Shown here in pieces: positions 30,187-42,680 of a DNA stretch of 64,000 nucleotides. Position 1 is the stretch's first letter, and each line of letters begins with the position of its first letter. The position numbers and the translations under genes were made by a program. Source of the DNA: Moringa oleifera (taxonomy: Eukaryota > Streptophyta > Magnoliopsida > Brassicales > Moringaceae). The DNA lies in NCBI GenBank assembly GCA_021397835.1, contig JAJFZO010000747.1, positions 5,972,501 to 6,036,500 on the forward strand. Reading direction: 5' to 3'. Under the pieces are notes generated by a model, which made no database searches, was not told where the DNA came from, and worked only from the letters and a program-made list of their open reading frames with translations.

Positions 30187-31900
30187 AAAAAAAAAAAGAC
30201 AAAATTGAAAAAAAAAGGGGGAGAAGGTGATAGGCATGCAATAGAGATAAGGATTTGTCTCATTTAATTCAATTTTATTATTATTTTTTTCAAAGAGAAA
30301 CCAGGAGCAGAATATGTTGTCATCTGGGTTTATCATACTTCCTATTATTGGGAAGTCAAGGCACATTGATTCATATGTTTAGGGTTTGCATTATTGAATG
30401 ATAAATGTCTTTAATAAAAAATAATGATACTTTTAATGTTTGTATATTTTACAAATATATTTTATTTTTTTAATTTAACAGAATTGACTATGAATGAGAT
30501 TTAAAGCTAAATTTATCAAATTAGGGTTGGAATATAGTTCATATCCATATTGGGAATGGCCAAGATGTAAATATGACATGATGGTCTTTGCTGGTTTCCA
30601 AGGAACCAAAATTAGTGCTCTGGCAATCAGCTTTATTTTCTGTGATGACCAAACAGTGTTTTGGACCCCATTAAGCCAAATGCTGAACGCTTGCAACATT
30701 AATTGCTCAGTTAACATTGTCGTAAACCTGGTACCTTAATTCCCAGAAGATACCCAAAAGAGGACCCAAATTAAAATGGCTGGGAATAATGAGCACACAA
30801 TACCCAAATTGAGCAGGGCCCAAGACCAAGCAGGTCATATGCTTGTTCACTTGGTAACTGATGAGACTGAGAGAGGTGGATCGCCGAAAAGGTCCAATTG
30901 TCCACATTATGGGCTTAAGGTGGCTTTCTTACTTTGACTTATTACTTAGTTTCATATTTTATCATCTGTTTGATAATTTTGCCAATTCTCAAAGAAGATT
31001 GGATAATTCGTAAGTCGGTTATCCTAATTTCTTAAATGAGTAACTATTAGGTAAGCTTGAAGCATTAAAATCATAATTTTTTATTATTCGGGTTTAGGTG
31101 GTTGATACATTTTTTTCCCTTTTTTTAAGGACTTCGCATTTTTTAATAAGTTAGGGTTGTTTTGATGGGTTATTTGTAACTTTCTAAACTTAGGTTAGCC
31201 CCAATTAGCTTATGAAATCAGCAAGAATCAGTCTTGAAATTTTTCACCTTTTCTAAGGAGTTGGCATTTTTAAAAAAATTAGGGTTGGTATGATGAGTTA
31301 CTTGTAACTTTCTAAACTTAGGTTAGCCCCAATTAGCTTATGAAATCAGCAAGAATCAGTCTTGAAATTTTTCAAAAAATTACTCTTTAGAGAAAAACCA
31401 ACAAGAATCAATCTTGAAATTGCCCAAAAAACTGCCTAATTAACTGTTGATTTTGCCCAAATAATGTAAAAAGATGATATAGCATAATCTACCCAAAAAT
31501 TTCTTATAAACATATTAGAAACAAGAACAAGAAAGAAAATCAAAGATACAAGAATTTAATAAGGTTTGATCAAGTAAAATGTACATCCTTGAGTGAAAAC
31601 ATTAGCAAAACACTTGCATTAATGCTAAAATAAATAAATAAATTACAATTTCAAGCTCTAAAGCTCTCTCTCTTTCTAACCTTTTTTTTTTTTTTAATAA
31701 CCAAGATGCAAGAATGACCAGATTTACTTCTCCGTTTTTTTTGGACATATTTTCCAGAAACTTCTCTAAGCAACATAGCTAATCAAGATTTAGCAATCTA
31801 AGACTTTAAGAAGCATTTGACTAGGGCATTTCCTAACACTCACTATAACCAAATATAAAAAACAGAGTACTATTTTTGTACAGTTTTATGCCTTTCCCTG
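30187..31900. other. Spacer between convergent F-box genes, with a 128 bp tandem duplication
   Basis: This stretch holds the 3' regions of both F-box genes and no recognisable gene. At 31121-31373 a unit containing tgtaactttctaaacttagg and ccccaattagcttatgaaat occurs twice in tandem. The period is 128 bp, measured from the tgtaac at 31175 and 31303. The second half of the unit is nearly identical and the first half more diverged. Confidence 0.7.
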
Positions 31901-31972
31901 TTCCCCTTCATTTCTTATGCCATGGACTGTCTATCTCTCTGTTTCTTCTTCTTGCCTTAGCAAACGGAGAGC

Positions 31973-33004
31973 TCAGCTCCAGATGATGACGAAAACAGCA
32001 ACCCCAACAGCAACGCAAGCTATGTCCAAGACCCTGCAAGCCATGTCCAGAGCTCTCTCTCTCCTCTGCACCCTCTGCTTCCGCTCTCTCTTCTTCTCTA
32101 CAAACTCCTTGTACCTCTCTTTTGTTTCCTCCCTCTTTCCTCCCTTCGTTCTCTTGCTTCCATCCATGGCTCCCTTTAGAATCACCAGACTCTCCTTCCC
32201 GCTTAGCATTCTTCCGTCCATGTCTTCCACCTGCATGCTCACCTCGCTCACGTGCACCTCCCCTGCCTCGTTCCTTGCGCAAGTCACCATCACCGCGCAC
32301 TCGAAGAACTCCTCTGCTGAAGAGGATCCAGGCCCTTTATCTCCCATCATGATCGTCGTGTAACGCAGTTGCACGTCATCATCCGTTATCCAGTTTTCCT
32401 TCACGCAGACCGGGGTCCGGCTCGACACGTTAACAGCCCGTTTCCAGGCCGGGTCAATCAGTATCCAACTCAGCTTCAAGTTCTCCTCCAAGTCTTGTAT
32501 CCACGCGTCGTTTTGCGCCTCATGTCGTATCCTTGTCGGGACAGACACTTTCGGGTCGAGTAGGTCCAGCCGGAAAGGTAAGAAAAGCGAGGACTCGGTG
32601 GGTTTCTCGGTTTCTTGGGCCGAGGAGTATATAACATTGTCATGGTAGTAGATATCAACGGCCGAGATCAACTCCGTCGTGTTCGTGGGTGACTTGAGAT
32701 TCCCTTTCGACTGCTTGTAATCAAGAACAGGAAAAGCATGAGAGAAAAACGACCGGTGACCTCCAGGGAACTCACAGATTACTTCGCTGACACAAGGGAG
32801 CTCGACGGAAGGCCAAGTGCCGGTGCAGACATCCCGCCAGATCTTCTCATCGCAGGAGAGTTCGTGCAATTGAGAGGAGGCGCAGCCGGCGGCGATGAGA
32901 GTGGGGCCATCTAGACGGGTCAGGATGTGGGTCTGAACGATGTCATGATGGACCGCCGTGATCGACTCACCGGCGCCATGATCAACGGTGGAATGGCAAG
33001 CCAT
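31973..33004 (-). CDS. F-box protein, At2g27310-like, intronless (copy B)
   Basis: The product is 343 residues from a single exon on the minus strand, exactly the length of copy A and roughly half identical to it by eye. The F-box lies at about residues 13-55 (VHHDIVQTHILTRLDGPTLI, then CASSQLHELSCDEKIWRDVC). The proline present in copy A (VPDD) is replaced by histidine here (VHHD). Shared blocks follow: FPGGHRSFFSHAFPVL, LISAVDIYYHDNVIYS, LEENLKLSWILIDPAWKRAV and VHVSEVSM. A basic KRERKQRVQRRER stretch precedes a hydrophobic C-terminus (about 321-342) that could be a membrane anchor. The inferred role is an SCF substrate receptor. The ATG at 33004 is the first in frame and has a TATA box about 150 bases upstream. 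It is tail to tail with copy A, consistent with an inverted duplication. Confidence 0.92.
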   Translation of the reverse strand: MACHSTVDHGAGESITAVHHDIVQTHILTRLDGPTLIAAGCASSQLHELSCDEKIWRDVCTGTWPSVELPCVSEVICEFPGGHRSFFSHAFPVLDYKQSKGNLKSPTNTTELISAVDIYYHDNVIYSSAQETEKPTESSLFLPFRLDLLDPKVSVPTRIRHEAQNDAWIQDLEENLKLSWILIDPAWKRAVNVSSRTPVCVKENWITDDDVQLRYTTIMMGDKGPGSSSAEEFFECAVMVTCARNEAGEVHVSEVSMQVEDMDGRMLSGKESLVILKGAMDGSKRTKGGKREETKERYKEFVEKKRERKQRVQRRERALDMACRVLDIACVAVGVAVFVIIWS

Positions 33005-33153
33005 ATAACTATTACTATATATCTACGAATTAAAGTCTTTCTCCTCTTCTAAGGAATCAAACAGCCGTGGCTGCTGTTCTTCTTCTCCTTGCCCTCCTGC
33101 TTTTAAAAGCAAATAATCTTGAATTCTTGACCGTGACAAAAGGCAGAGGAATC

Positions 33154-33161
33154 TATTTATA
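33154..33161 (-). promoter_or_regulatory. TATA box of the second F-box gene
   Basis: On the minus strand CCCTATAAATAG lies about 150 bases upstream of the ATG at 33004. This gives a leader of about 120 bases. Confidence 0.55.
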
Positions 33162-33199
33162 GGGAACAAGAACATGTAGAACTCAAAGACTTTGAAAAA

Positions 33200-34290
33200 T
33201 CTAAGACACTAAAAAACAGTTCATCGACATATAAAAAGATAGTGGTTGGATTTCACCCAGTTTGGTAGGTCTTCGTTACTATCTCAGCTATCAATATTGA
33301 CTGTTTTAACAGTGCAGAAGACTAGCTTTCTTACACGTAAGGTCTCTGATTATAAGACAAAAGAGCTTGTAGTATCATTCCTGCCCCTGCTGTCCCACCA
33401 CTTTGCCCGCTTCCGCTTTCATTACAAAATCTGTTCCTTCGAACCTGCTTAACATTATTAAATTGACATAAAAGAGAAACCAGAAAACAAGCTGCATTCC
33501 TACGTGCTTATTAATTAGCTGATTCAAGCAAGACATGATTCTTATATATTTAATGTATCCAATCAACCAGCTTGCAGAAGGTGGCTTTCTTGAGAATACT
33601 TGTCCTTTCAATGAATCAATTATAACCCCATTAGACGAATACTTATCTTAATAATCATGCAAAGAATTAGATACTTAAAGCATATCTTAATAATATACTA
33701 TGGCTTATGAGTAGGTATCACTTTTTGGGTACCATTTACTTTTTGGTAAGATAATTTTTAAGATAATATCAAAAAAATCCAATGCCCAATCTGTTTTTAC
33801 TTTAGCTGCTCTTATTTTATTAATTCACTCAATTTTACATTCAAATTTTTCATTTAATCAAATTAAACTATACCTTCAGAATTTGAGAATTTTTCAAAGA
33901 TAATTTAGAAATAATAAAAAAGCATTGTTTGTAGAAAAAAATGATAATTTAAAATTAAAAAAACTAGAAAACACTATTTTTTTTATTTTCTATTATTTAT
34001 CTATTTATTTATCTTGTTTTCTTTTTTATATATTTTTTATTATCATTTATTATTTTCAGTATAATAAATGATACCAAAAACTTATAAAGATACTTAATTT
34101 ATTTCAAATTGAAATAAATAAATGAAAATGAATAAAATTATACTTTTGTTATACCGAAGCTAGAACTTGAATTTACATCCTTAAGGTAAAATTATCCTTT
34201 AATTAGTACTAATACATTAAAAGTAAATATCTCCTAAGACATAATAATCTCCTTAGTACATGAAAATAGTTCCTAAATTGACAAAAATAA
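33200..34290. other. Intergenic spacer without a recognisable gene
   Basis: Composition falls from gene-like near 33200-33450 to very AT-rich by 33700. I see no coding sequence or repeat landmark before the copia LTR at 34291. Confidence 0.4.
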
Positions 34291-34539
34291 TGAATCAATT
34301 TATAATTGTTTTCTTAAAAAAAAAAACAAACTTTGGTTTTCGATGAAAGGAAAAAGAATAAAAGAAATGTTTTGGTGCTTTGAAATGGTTTTGGAAGAGA
34401 CTTTTTATAAGTTTCAAAAAGTGGCATGAAAGAATGCAACCTTAAAACCTTTAAATAGATGCATCCAATTTAAAAAAGATGCATCTTAATTGAAAGACAC
34501 CTTTATGTTCAAATTAACCGTAAGATGATTTTTCCAACA
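34291..34539 (-). repeat. 3' LTR of the minus-strand copia element
   Basis: In minus orientation a purine tract CAGGGGCC is followed by TGTTGGAAAAATC, a typical polypurine tract and LTR start. The segment shares landmarks with 39657-39899, including tggcatgaaagaatg and gatgcatctta, in the same order and orientation. Confidence 0.65.
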
Positions 34540-37500
34540 TCGGCCCCTGTGGATGGGAATTTTTTAAAAATATAGAAGGTAATCTAGATACTTGAGAGAG
34601 TGCAATTGAGAAGAAATTGTATTAGGATAAGTAGCTTGTGGTTTTGAACGTTCCTTACTAACACACATCGGATTTGTTTGGCTTATCAGTGAACATATAT
34701 CTTGAATTGTTCAGTTATTGTCAAAAACCAAAATAATAATATTTATACAATCTTGTCTTTAATATTGTTGATGCTCACAACTATGTTAATTTTGACTGTG
34801 AACAACTCTTGATTTCATGAGTAATTTAGACCATTCAACTTTATAGTTCTTACATCAGCGACTCCTTTTCACACTCATATAGGTGATGATTTTCTATTAA
34901 AGGCATCTTGTCATACCCTATTTGGATTTTTAAGTTATAAGAATCATTGAAAGCTTAATTTATCCCACAACATATAGTAGGAAACAATTTCATCCTAAAA
35001 GTGAGTAAAAGATATTATTTTCTAAGTATAACTATTGAGACTTTTTTTTAAAACTTATTTGTCCCTTTTAAACTTAGATATTGGGGTCTCTAATCAATTA
35101 GGTTAAGTTATCATCATGATGTCTCTTTTATCATAAGCTTTAATCTTATTCCTCACAATGAATAATTTATTTAATCTTTGGAGAAACCTTCAGTAAGTTA
35201 ATTCACAGAGTTATCTATTAACCTTATGTAAATAATAGGAATTATTTTTGTTAAAAGTAATTGCATGACATCTTCAACTAATGTGTTTAGACATACCATT
35301 GCTTATGTTATTTCCTACCTTAATTATTGATTGGCTATCATAATGGGTATGCATAACATAGGCTTTGGCTAATATGGAATATCTTCTAGAAAATTACAAA
35401 GCCATTTTACTTCTTCCACAATTTTTTCCAAAGTTATGAATTTTAATTCCATAGTAGACTTGGTTATACAGTTTTGCTTTGAGGATTTCTATAATACGAC
35501 TTTACTTTAAATTATTAAAACATAATAACTAGTGAAATTTGAGTTGTTAGTATATGATATCTGATTGGCATTACTATATCTTTCAAGTAGAGTTAGACAT
35601 TTAACATAAGAGTTGATTACATCAATAGGATATACATTTTGTTCACAGTCTCAAATTGGAATATGAAAAAAAAAATTTAATCTATTTCAGAGTTACATTT
35701 TTATTAAATTTTTAATATGGGATTTATGTCTCTATTTTTTATTAATATTAGTGGTTTTGTGCATATCCATGATGTGCATATCACTTTTACTTGTGCAATT
35801 ATCCGAATAACCCTTTAAAACACAATAAAAAAATAATATTTTTTAAATCAAACTTAGCAAGAACACATAAAATATAAATATTTCACTAAAATTTAAAAAA
35901 ATACTTTTATTTGTTTGATAAAGACATGTTAGAGTAATTGCAAAAGTAAAAGTCACATGCACTTTACGTATATGAGTAAAACAGTTGATGTTAATAAAAA
36001 TTATAGATGAAAGTTCTACATTGAGAATCCAACAAAAACTTAAGTATCAAACATAAGCAATTTTTTTTTTGTAGGTCCCAATTTGAGACCGTAAACAAAG
36101 TACAGATGTTCCTCATATAATTGACCTTTAATATAATGTCAATCATAATTTAAGGTACACCTTAGGTATCTTAGAGTTCTAATTAATGCGTTTTAGTGAT
36201 CTTTACCTAGATTACTTGTCAACCTACTGAACTTATTTAGATATAAGTTATGCTATGGTGTGTGTAGTTCATCGAGTATATTAAACTATCGATGATATGA
36301 AAATACTTTAACTAAGATATTATTTGCCATTATTTTTTATCAAGTTTAGATTTATATCTATAGATGTTCTTGCTAGATTATCTTCATATCTATTATATTT
36401 TTTTAGTGTTTTTTAATGTAATGTGATTGAGAAAATACTAGCCTATAATGTTTTTGATATCGAATTTTTTTAGTAGCATTCTCTTTGTAGCTTTAATTAT
36501 ATCATTATTGCTACTTATAATTAACATATCATCTACATAGGGATATACTATTACACAGTTGGTTTGAAGTGATTTTGGCATATATACATTTATTGCATTC
36601 ATGGATTTTAAATGCATTGACAATTTTACTTTGTCAAACTTTTATGTGCCATGTTTAGTGTTCGATTTAATCTATATAAAGATTTAACAAGCTCGTACAC
36701 ATTATTTTCTTATCTAGGTATAACAAACCTTTTCCCTTATTCCAATTCACAATTCAAAAAGAGGTCTTAACATCTATTTGATAAATTTCAAGATTATAAA
36801 ATGCTATGACAGTAATTAGGATTCTGATTGATGTTATTCTTGAAATAGTGATTATATATCCATAAATTTAAGACTCTCATTGTTTAAAACCTTTATATAT
36901 TAATTTGACCTTGTATTTATCAATTAATCCATCGAATTTTATTCTTTTTTTAAAAAGATTTACTTACAATCAGAGAGCTTGTTCCTTGGAAGAAGATCAG
37001 CTAACTCTTAAGTGTGATTTTGCATAATGAATTCAATTTTACTATTAATAACTTCTTTCCAATATAGACCTTTACGAGTTGACATTGATTCCTTAAATGT
37101 CAAAGGTTCGTATTGTAACAAATAAATTAGAAAATTAGGTCTAAATGACTTTGACATTTTGATTCACTTACTACATCTGGATTCACCTTCATCTTTTTGA
37201 AAATTATTATTTGTAGTATTATGAGTTCTTTTTAGAGAAGATAATTCTAATACACATTTATAAGGAAATGCGTTCTTAATAAAACGAATTATTCTTAGAT
37301 TTAATTTAATTTTTATGTATATCAAGAATGTCAGATTTGTGCACTAGAAACAAATATGCATTACTGTTATTTGCATATTCGATGAATATAAAATCAATGG
37401 TTATTGGTCCTGTCTTGATCTTTTTATTGGTTAGAAACAATCATCTTACTCAAACACACCCACACTTTCAAGTATTTGTAAGAAGGTTTTCAAGCTTTTA

Positions 37501-39656
37501 ATAATTCATAAGAAATTATACTATTTTCCAAGTGAGTTATTTAATTAAGAATGTGGCATGCAGGTATCCCGCATGTTTAGGGTAAGCCAAAACTAATTAA
37601 CGTAGCTTTGATCATCTCTTCTAATATATGATTCTTATGCTTAGTAATGCCATCATATTGAAATGAACAAATAGTGGTAGTTTGATGAATAATCCCATGT
37701 TTTAAACAAAACTCATCAAATGGTGTTTCATATTCACTACCTCCATCATTTTTTTATTACTTTTATTTTTTCGATAATTTCGTTTTCAACCTCATTCTTA
37801 CACTGTTTAAACACTTCTAAAACTTCATGTTTACTTCTGAGCAAATATGCGTAATAATATCTTTTTCAATCATTAATAATAAAAAAAACACTTTTTATCA
37901 CTTTTAGTTTGCACAAACTTTAAATTATAAATATCACCATGAATTTATTTTAGAGGTTTAATGTATCTTTTAATTGTTTGAAATAGTATCTTGGCTAATT
38001 TAGTTTTCACACACGTTTCACACTTATGATTAGAATCAATGTGAAATGTAACAAATAAATCTAAGTTATTAATTTATGAAAGAATTATAATTCATATGTC
38101 ATAGTCTATGTATGATGCCATAAATTAAAACAGTGAACCATATAAGAAAAACTAGTAATAGCTTTATTTTTATCAAAATCTTGAGTATAGTCATTGTGTT
38201 TATTTTCAATAACCCATGAGTTAGATATCCATTACCCAAAACATCCCATACTTGTTTAACACAAACTTTTCAAATTCAAAATATAATTTAAGCTCATTGT
38301 TACGTAGCAATGACTTAGAAACCAAGTTTTTGGGAATATCTAGCACATGAAGCATATCATTTAGAATGATTCTTTGCCCAAAGTTATCTTAAGCACAATT
38401 TTGCTAACATTTATAATTTTAGACATTGCAGAATTATCCATAAAAGATTATCATCCACCATTAATTACCACATAATAAAAGTACATCTTTCTATAAAAAC
38501 AAATGTGACAACTGGCCTTAGCATTTACCTTCCATTTTGGAGTCCACTAAGTTATCTTTAAACATCAAAACAAAGAACATCATATCTACCATATTGTTTG
38601 CTAACTTTTCTTCCTTGATTATATCCATTCGTTCAGTTTCTTATAACAATATTTGAAATTATGACCTTACTTATGAAAGACATAACATTTTCCTTTGAGT
38701 TCTTTGGACTTGTTCTTACTTGGACCTTGATTAGAGTACTATTTCTTTCTTAGTAGTATTTTATCCACTTTGCTTTAGACTCCCTGGTTTATTTTTCAAC
38801 TTTTTTTTTTTTTGGATATACAATTATCCTCTATCATCAACTATGCAATTTGGTCCTCGATTCTCATTTACTTGCGTTTTTACGTTAGATGATTCTTGAA
38901 GTATTTTCAAGATGGTAGTACTTTTTATATTATAGTAACCGCTTGGAATATATCAATTGGCATCATATTGTTTGTATGTATTTGATTGAATACATAATTT
39001 GTTATAATTCTTGGACTTAGCTAATGATAATTTTTGAATCTATTATTTTGTAATCCAAAAACTTATTAACAATGAATTTCTTCATGTTAGAATTTTCTTC
39101 TTTGTCTTTTTTTCTTAAAATATTATCACAATTCTTTATCAATTTTGATTAGGACAATAAACATTATACAATGTACTGTCCAATCCATTGAGGATGTAAT
39201 TTGATATAGAGTTAAAATGTTTCCATGCTTCTACAATAGCCAGCATAAGTCTATTATTTTCATCTACTTTTTAGCAAGGTTTAGAATTATGAGGTAAAAA
39301 AAAACATTAATGTATGTTACTATGTTAAAGTTTGTTACATTGAATTTCTTTACTTCTTCCCATGACTAACATGAGTAGGAATGTTCATGATTGGACTAGA
39401 CCATTTGCAACAATTGCAACACCAATAAATGATGTAGTTGCCATTGATAAAATAAAATTATCCAACACAAATGGACAAAAAATTCTTGTAGTAAACATGA
39501 TGATGAAAATCTATGACAAAATAGTAGATAAAGTAAATTAAATGATTTGGTCTTAAGCGTGTTGTTTGTGGTTTAGTAAATGACCCACAAAACTTGAAAA
39601 GATACTTGAATGTCTCTTGGGATACTTCTTCTAATAAAGGTAGCACTTCAATCCAT
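34540..39656 (-). pseudogene. Ty1/copia internal region (gag, integrase, RT, RNase H), minus strand
   Basis: On the minus strand the pieces follow normal copia order. The gag begins near 39444 (MATTSFIGVAIVANG-like) with a degraded UBN2 region to about 38800. A Zn-knuckle region is near 38650. An integrase block with GGEYETPFDEFCLKHGIIHQ lies at about 37750-37650. The RT block with YVDDMLIISSNNDI is at about 36540, and an RNase H block with CDSQSIIKVGNN lies near 35330. Stops and frameshifts are widespread. With the two LTRs it makes an element of about 5.6 kb, normal for copia. The primer-binding site after the 5' LTR (TGGATTGAAGTGC) is a poor match to the usual initiator-methionine site. 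Confidence 0.75.
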
Positions 39657-39899
39657 GAGAATAACAAGTTAACTTATAATTATTCTCTCTTAGAAAATAA
39701 ACTTTTATTTTCAATGAAGGAAAAAAAAAATGAAAAGAATATTTTGAAATAGTTTTGGAAAAGAATTTCAGTAGGTGTCAAAAATTGGCATGAAAGAATG
39801 ACACCTTTGATTATGACTTTTTAAAAGATAGATCCAAATGAAAATGATGCATCTTAATGAAAAGACACATTCTAATTTAAATCATATAACTTTTTCACA
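39657..39899 (-). repeat. 5' LTR of the minus-strand copia element
   Basis: This direct repeat partner of 34291-39539-side LTR (34291-34539) shares its interior landmarks. In minus orientation it runs from TGTGAAAAAG near 39899 to about 39657, where a weak primer-binding-site match follows. The two LTRs are strongly diverged, so the insertion is old. Confidence 0.6.
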
Positions 39900-40180
39900 T
39901 TCTTAACCTTAAAAAATTTCTAAAGTTTTAAAGTAGTTAGTAGTTAGATTTGGATAAAGGGCATGGAATATGTATGGTAAGTTACAATGATGATTAAAAG
40001 ATACTTTTTAATCCTTTTTGTCTAATCTTAAAAATATGAAAGATTATGTACTTTGTTTAGTTATTTCATATGTATTGATAAGACTATTCACTATTTTTTT
40101 AAAGCTCAATCTCTCAACTAGATAAACAATGTAGCCAAGAGAAAAATCATGAACCAGTAGAAGAGCTTGCCTTCTTTGAG

Positions 40181-40480
40181 TGTTAAACCTTAATGTTGAT
40201 CTATCTCATTGTCAAATATGTCTTTTAGTTTTAAGTTATTTTAGGGTGTTCCATTTTCTTTCTAAATATACTTAGTGAATTGAATATTTTAAGGATTTAG
40301 TTATGCTAATCAATTGATATACAATTAGTATAAGTAGAATATTTTGTGTAACTTTAAAATAATAAAAGTAACTTTGATACTTTTTTTCTTTTCTTATTAC
40401 TTGTTCTTCAATTATAATATAAAACATTGCTTTTTTTATGATGATATATATCACTTTCAAATTACTTAAAATTTTTGACA
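40181..40480 (+). repeat. 5' LTR (300 bp) of a plus-strand copia element
   Basis: The segment starts TGTTAAACCTTAATG and ends TTTTTGACA. It is followed at once by TGGTATGAGGGC, close to the standard TGGTATCAGAGC primer-binding site. A diverged copy of its first 50 bases appears at 41698. Confidence 0.75.
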
Positions 40481-41697
40481 TGGTATGAGGGCTTTTTTGA
40501 TTTTATTGTTGAAAGAAAATGAATGGTGGAAACAGTGCCTCTATTACCTTTGTGGATAAGTATTTTTGGTAATAATTATTATTACTAGAAGATATTTATG
40601 GAAACTTATTAATAAGGATACAATTTTCTGGATCTTGTCTTTGGTGACGATGTTGTAATCCTAGAAAATATACCACAACATACAGAATTATGGAGAAACT
40701 AGAAGATTAAGTATGCAAAGCTTTATTTATTTCATAGACATCAACTAGTAAAGATTATATTGAGCATGCTCATGATGTAACATCACCAAAGGAAGTTTGG
40801 AAGATACTTAATAGGTTGTTCACTTAGAGGAATACGATGCGACCACAAATTTTTAGACACAACTTGCTGATGATAATACAAATGTTATCCATGGAATTAT
40901 GATCTTGATGATTAAAAAAAGCGAGAGCAATGTTTCATTGTCAAAGTTATTTGATAACTTATAAAATATGATCTCTTCTACCAATGACATTAACTACAAG
41001 AATGAGGGTAATGTTGATTTAAGTTATTTATATCATGTTACAAGGGATACTAATTTGCTTTCAAATGTTCATCCACATGAGATGAATTGAGTTATTGGTG
41101 ATAGTTGTAACACTTCAAATTAAACTTTAATGTCATAACGAATAGTCCAGATGATAAAGGTGTTGTCCTTAAAGATATAATGGTAAATGGCTCGAATGAT
41201 GTGCAAATTTTTGATAACTAGAAATATGTTCTGGTTGACTTTTTTTCACTGAAAGAAAGACAAACTCTTTATATGTTTTACTTACTACCAACACATTTAT
41301 TTCAAAAACAGGCTAAAACACTAGTCCTCCTATTTGGCATTCTCGGTTAGGCCACATTGGCTATTAGTTGCTGCAAGGAATCTCCACAAAGAACATTTGG
41401 TGGTGTTCCTTTTTTAAAAAAATAAGAATGCATTTATGGTCTATCTCGGTTGTTAATACAAGAAATCTTATTGGTTTTTTTTTTTTCAAAACTTGACAAA
41501 TTGAGCTTCAACTGGTCTTTAGTTGGTTTGTTTAAATTTAATGGGACTGGTAAAAATTACTAGCTATAACAAGTTGCAACATATGATGAATATTATAAGT
41601 GATCTCTCTTGCTTCACTTGGGTTTATTTTCTTAAGCTCAAAGTGAAGCTCTTTCATTCACTCAATTAAGATGCATATGGAAAAGAAATTTAAGGAG
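40481..41697 (+). pseudogene. Internally deleted copia element (gag, pre-integrase, integrase start)
   Basis: A gag begins near 40519 (MNGGNSASITFVDKYFW). A UBN2-like part follows, with ITKEVWKILNRLF-like residues near 40790. A GAG-pre-integrase motif WHSRLGHIGYQLLQ is at about 41340, and an integrase beginning with KNY..TYDEYYK..WVYFLK-like pieces lies at 41530-41680. The sequence then runs directly into a 3' LTR start at 41698, so the rest of pol is missing. Stops and shifts interrupt every part. Confidence 0.65.
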
Positions 41698-41750
41698 TGT
41701 TAAAACTTAATGCTAATTTATCTTATTGTTGAATAACTTTTTTAGTTGAC
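41698..41750 (+). repeat. Partial 3' LTR of the deleted copia element
   Basis: TGTTAAAACTTAATGC and the following bases align with the start of the LTR at 40181. About 32 of the first 40 positions agree and most differences are transitions. The similarity fades after about 50 bases. Confidence 0.6.
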
Positions 41751-41825
41751 CAATTTTGGAGTATGAAAATAAAGGTCATTTTTATGTAAGAAGGGCATGT
41801 TTCAACTTTAGGAAAAGAGAAAATT

Positions 41826-42008
41826 TTGTTGAAATCCTTATCAAATTATCAAAACGTGGATATGATGAAGAAAGCCTATAGTATGATGGCCTTGAGTCTT
41901 GGAGATAATTTGATAAGAGAAATTAAGAACGAGAAAATGATTATAAAAATTTGGAGAAAATTAAAAAATCTTCGTATGATAAGATGGTTCACTAACAAGT
42001 TTTATTAG
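41826..42008 (+). pseudogene. Copia gag fragment, plus strand
   Basis: A 60-residue open stretch reads MMKKAYSMMALSLGDNLIRE, then KIWRKLKNL and TNKFY. This matches the UBN2 gag pattern 'A...i.l.L.d.vl.ev...tA...W..L...y...s..nrl.L'. It ends at a stop where LKQ would be expected. It is not part of the preceding element and may be the left half of an element whose right half resumes near 45460. Confidence 0.6.
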
Positions 42009-42389
42009 ATGGAATAAATTTTTATTAATGATATGCCCTAAGAACTAATCATAGAAAGTATTTTTATATAGGTTATGATTAAACCTTCACTCAACATAGG
42101 TAGTTACAATGTCTTGTTAGAGATCACTTATGACATATGGGTTAAAAAGGATGTTTTGGACCCATTATTAATGTTAAGTGAAGCTATAAGGTCGTACACT
42201 GAAACGAGTTGGGTGATATTTAAGATTAAGAAGATCTAGTCTAAACTGGGTCTTAATCAAGTTGCTTCCATAATTCAACCCGATCGACAACCCATTGTGA
42301 CAATGAAGAACTAAGAAGATATAAGAAAACTAATAAACGTAGAGTTTAGAAAGATTTCAAGTAGGTTGTTAATTTTGGGCTTTTTTACT

Positions 42390-42680
42390 TGATGAAACTG
42401 ATGTGGGTTTGTCGGCTTTTTGAGAGGAGAGAAAGAATAAAAAGATATAACTCTTGAAACTTGGAATGATTGAATTGTTTTAATGACTTACTGTTTTACA
42501 TTGATGGAGGTACTATTTGTAAGAGAAAATAAACAACCAAAATCTAACATTATACTTATCTAGATATCCTAAAATTTGAATTCAAAATTCAAACTAAAAG
42601 ATTATGTTTATCCAACTACTTGATAAAGTAGAAGATTAGGTCTTTTTTGAATACACAATAAATAAAGCATCATATTAACA
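42390..42680 (-). repeat. 3' LTR of a short minus-strand copia element
   Basis: This is a direct repeat of 44557-44852. Shared landmarks are gagaggag, aagatataactct, aacaaccaaaatctaa, acttatctagatatcctaaa and atttgaattcaaa, all in the same order. Confidence 0.85.

Noticed and set aside
31917..32363. 148-codon plus-strand frame opposite F-box copy B
   Set aside because: It is antisense to a conserved coding region and its low-complexity serine/proline content is typical of a shadow.
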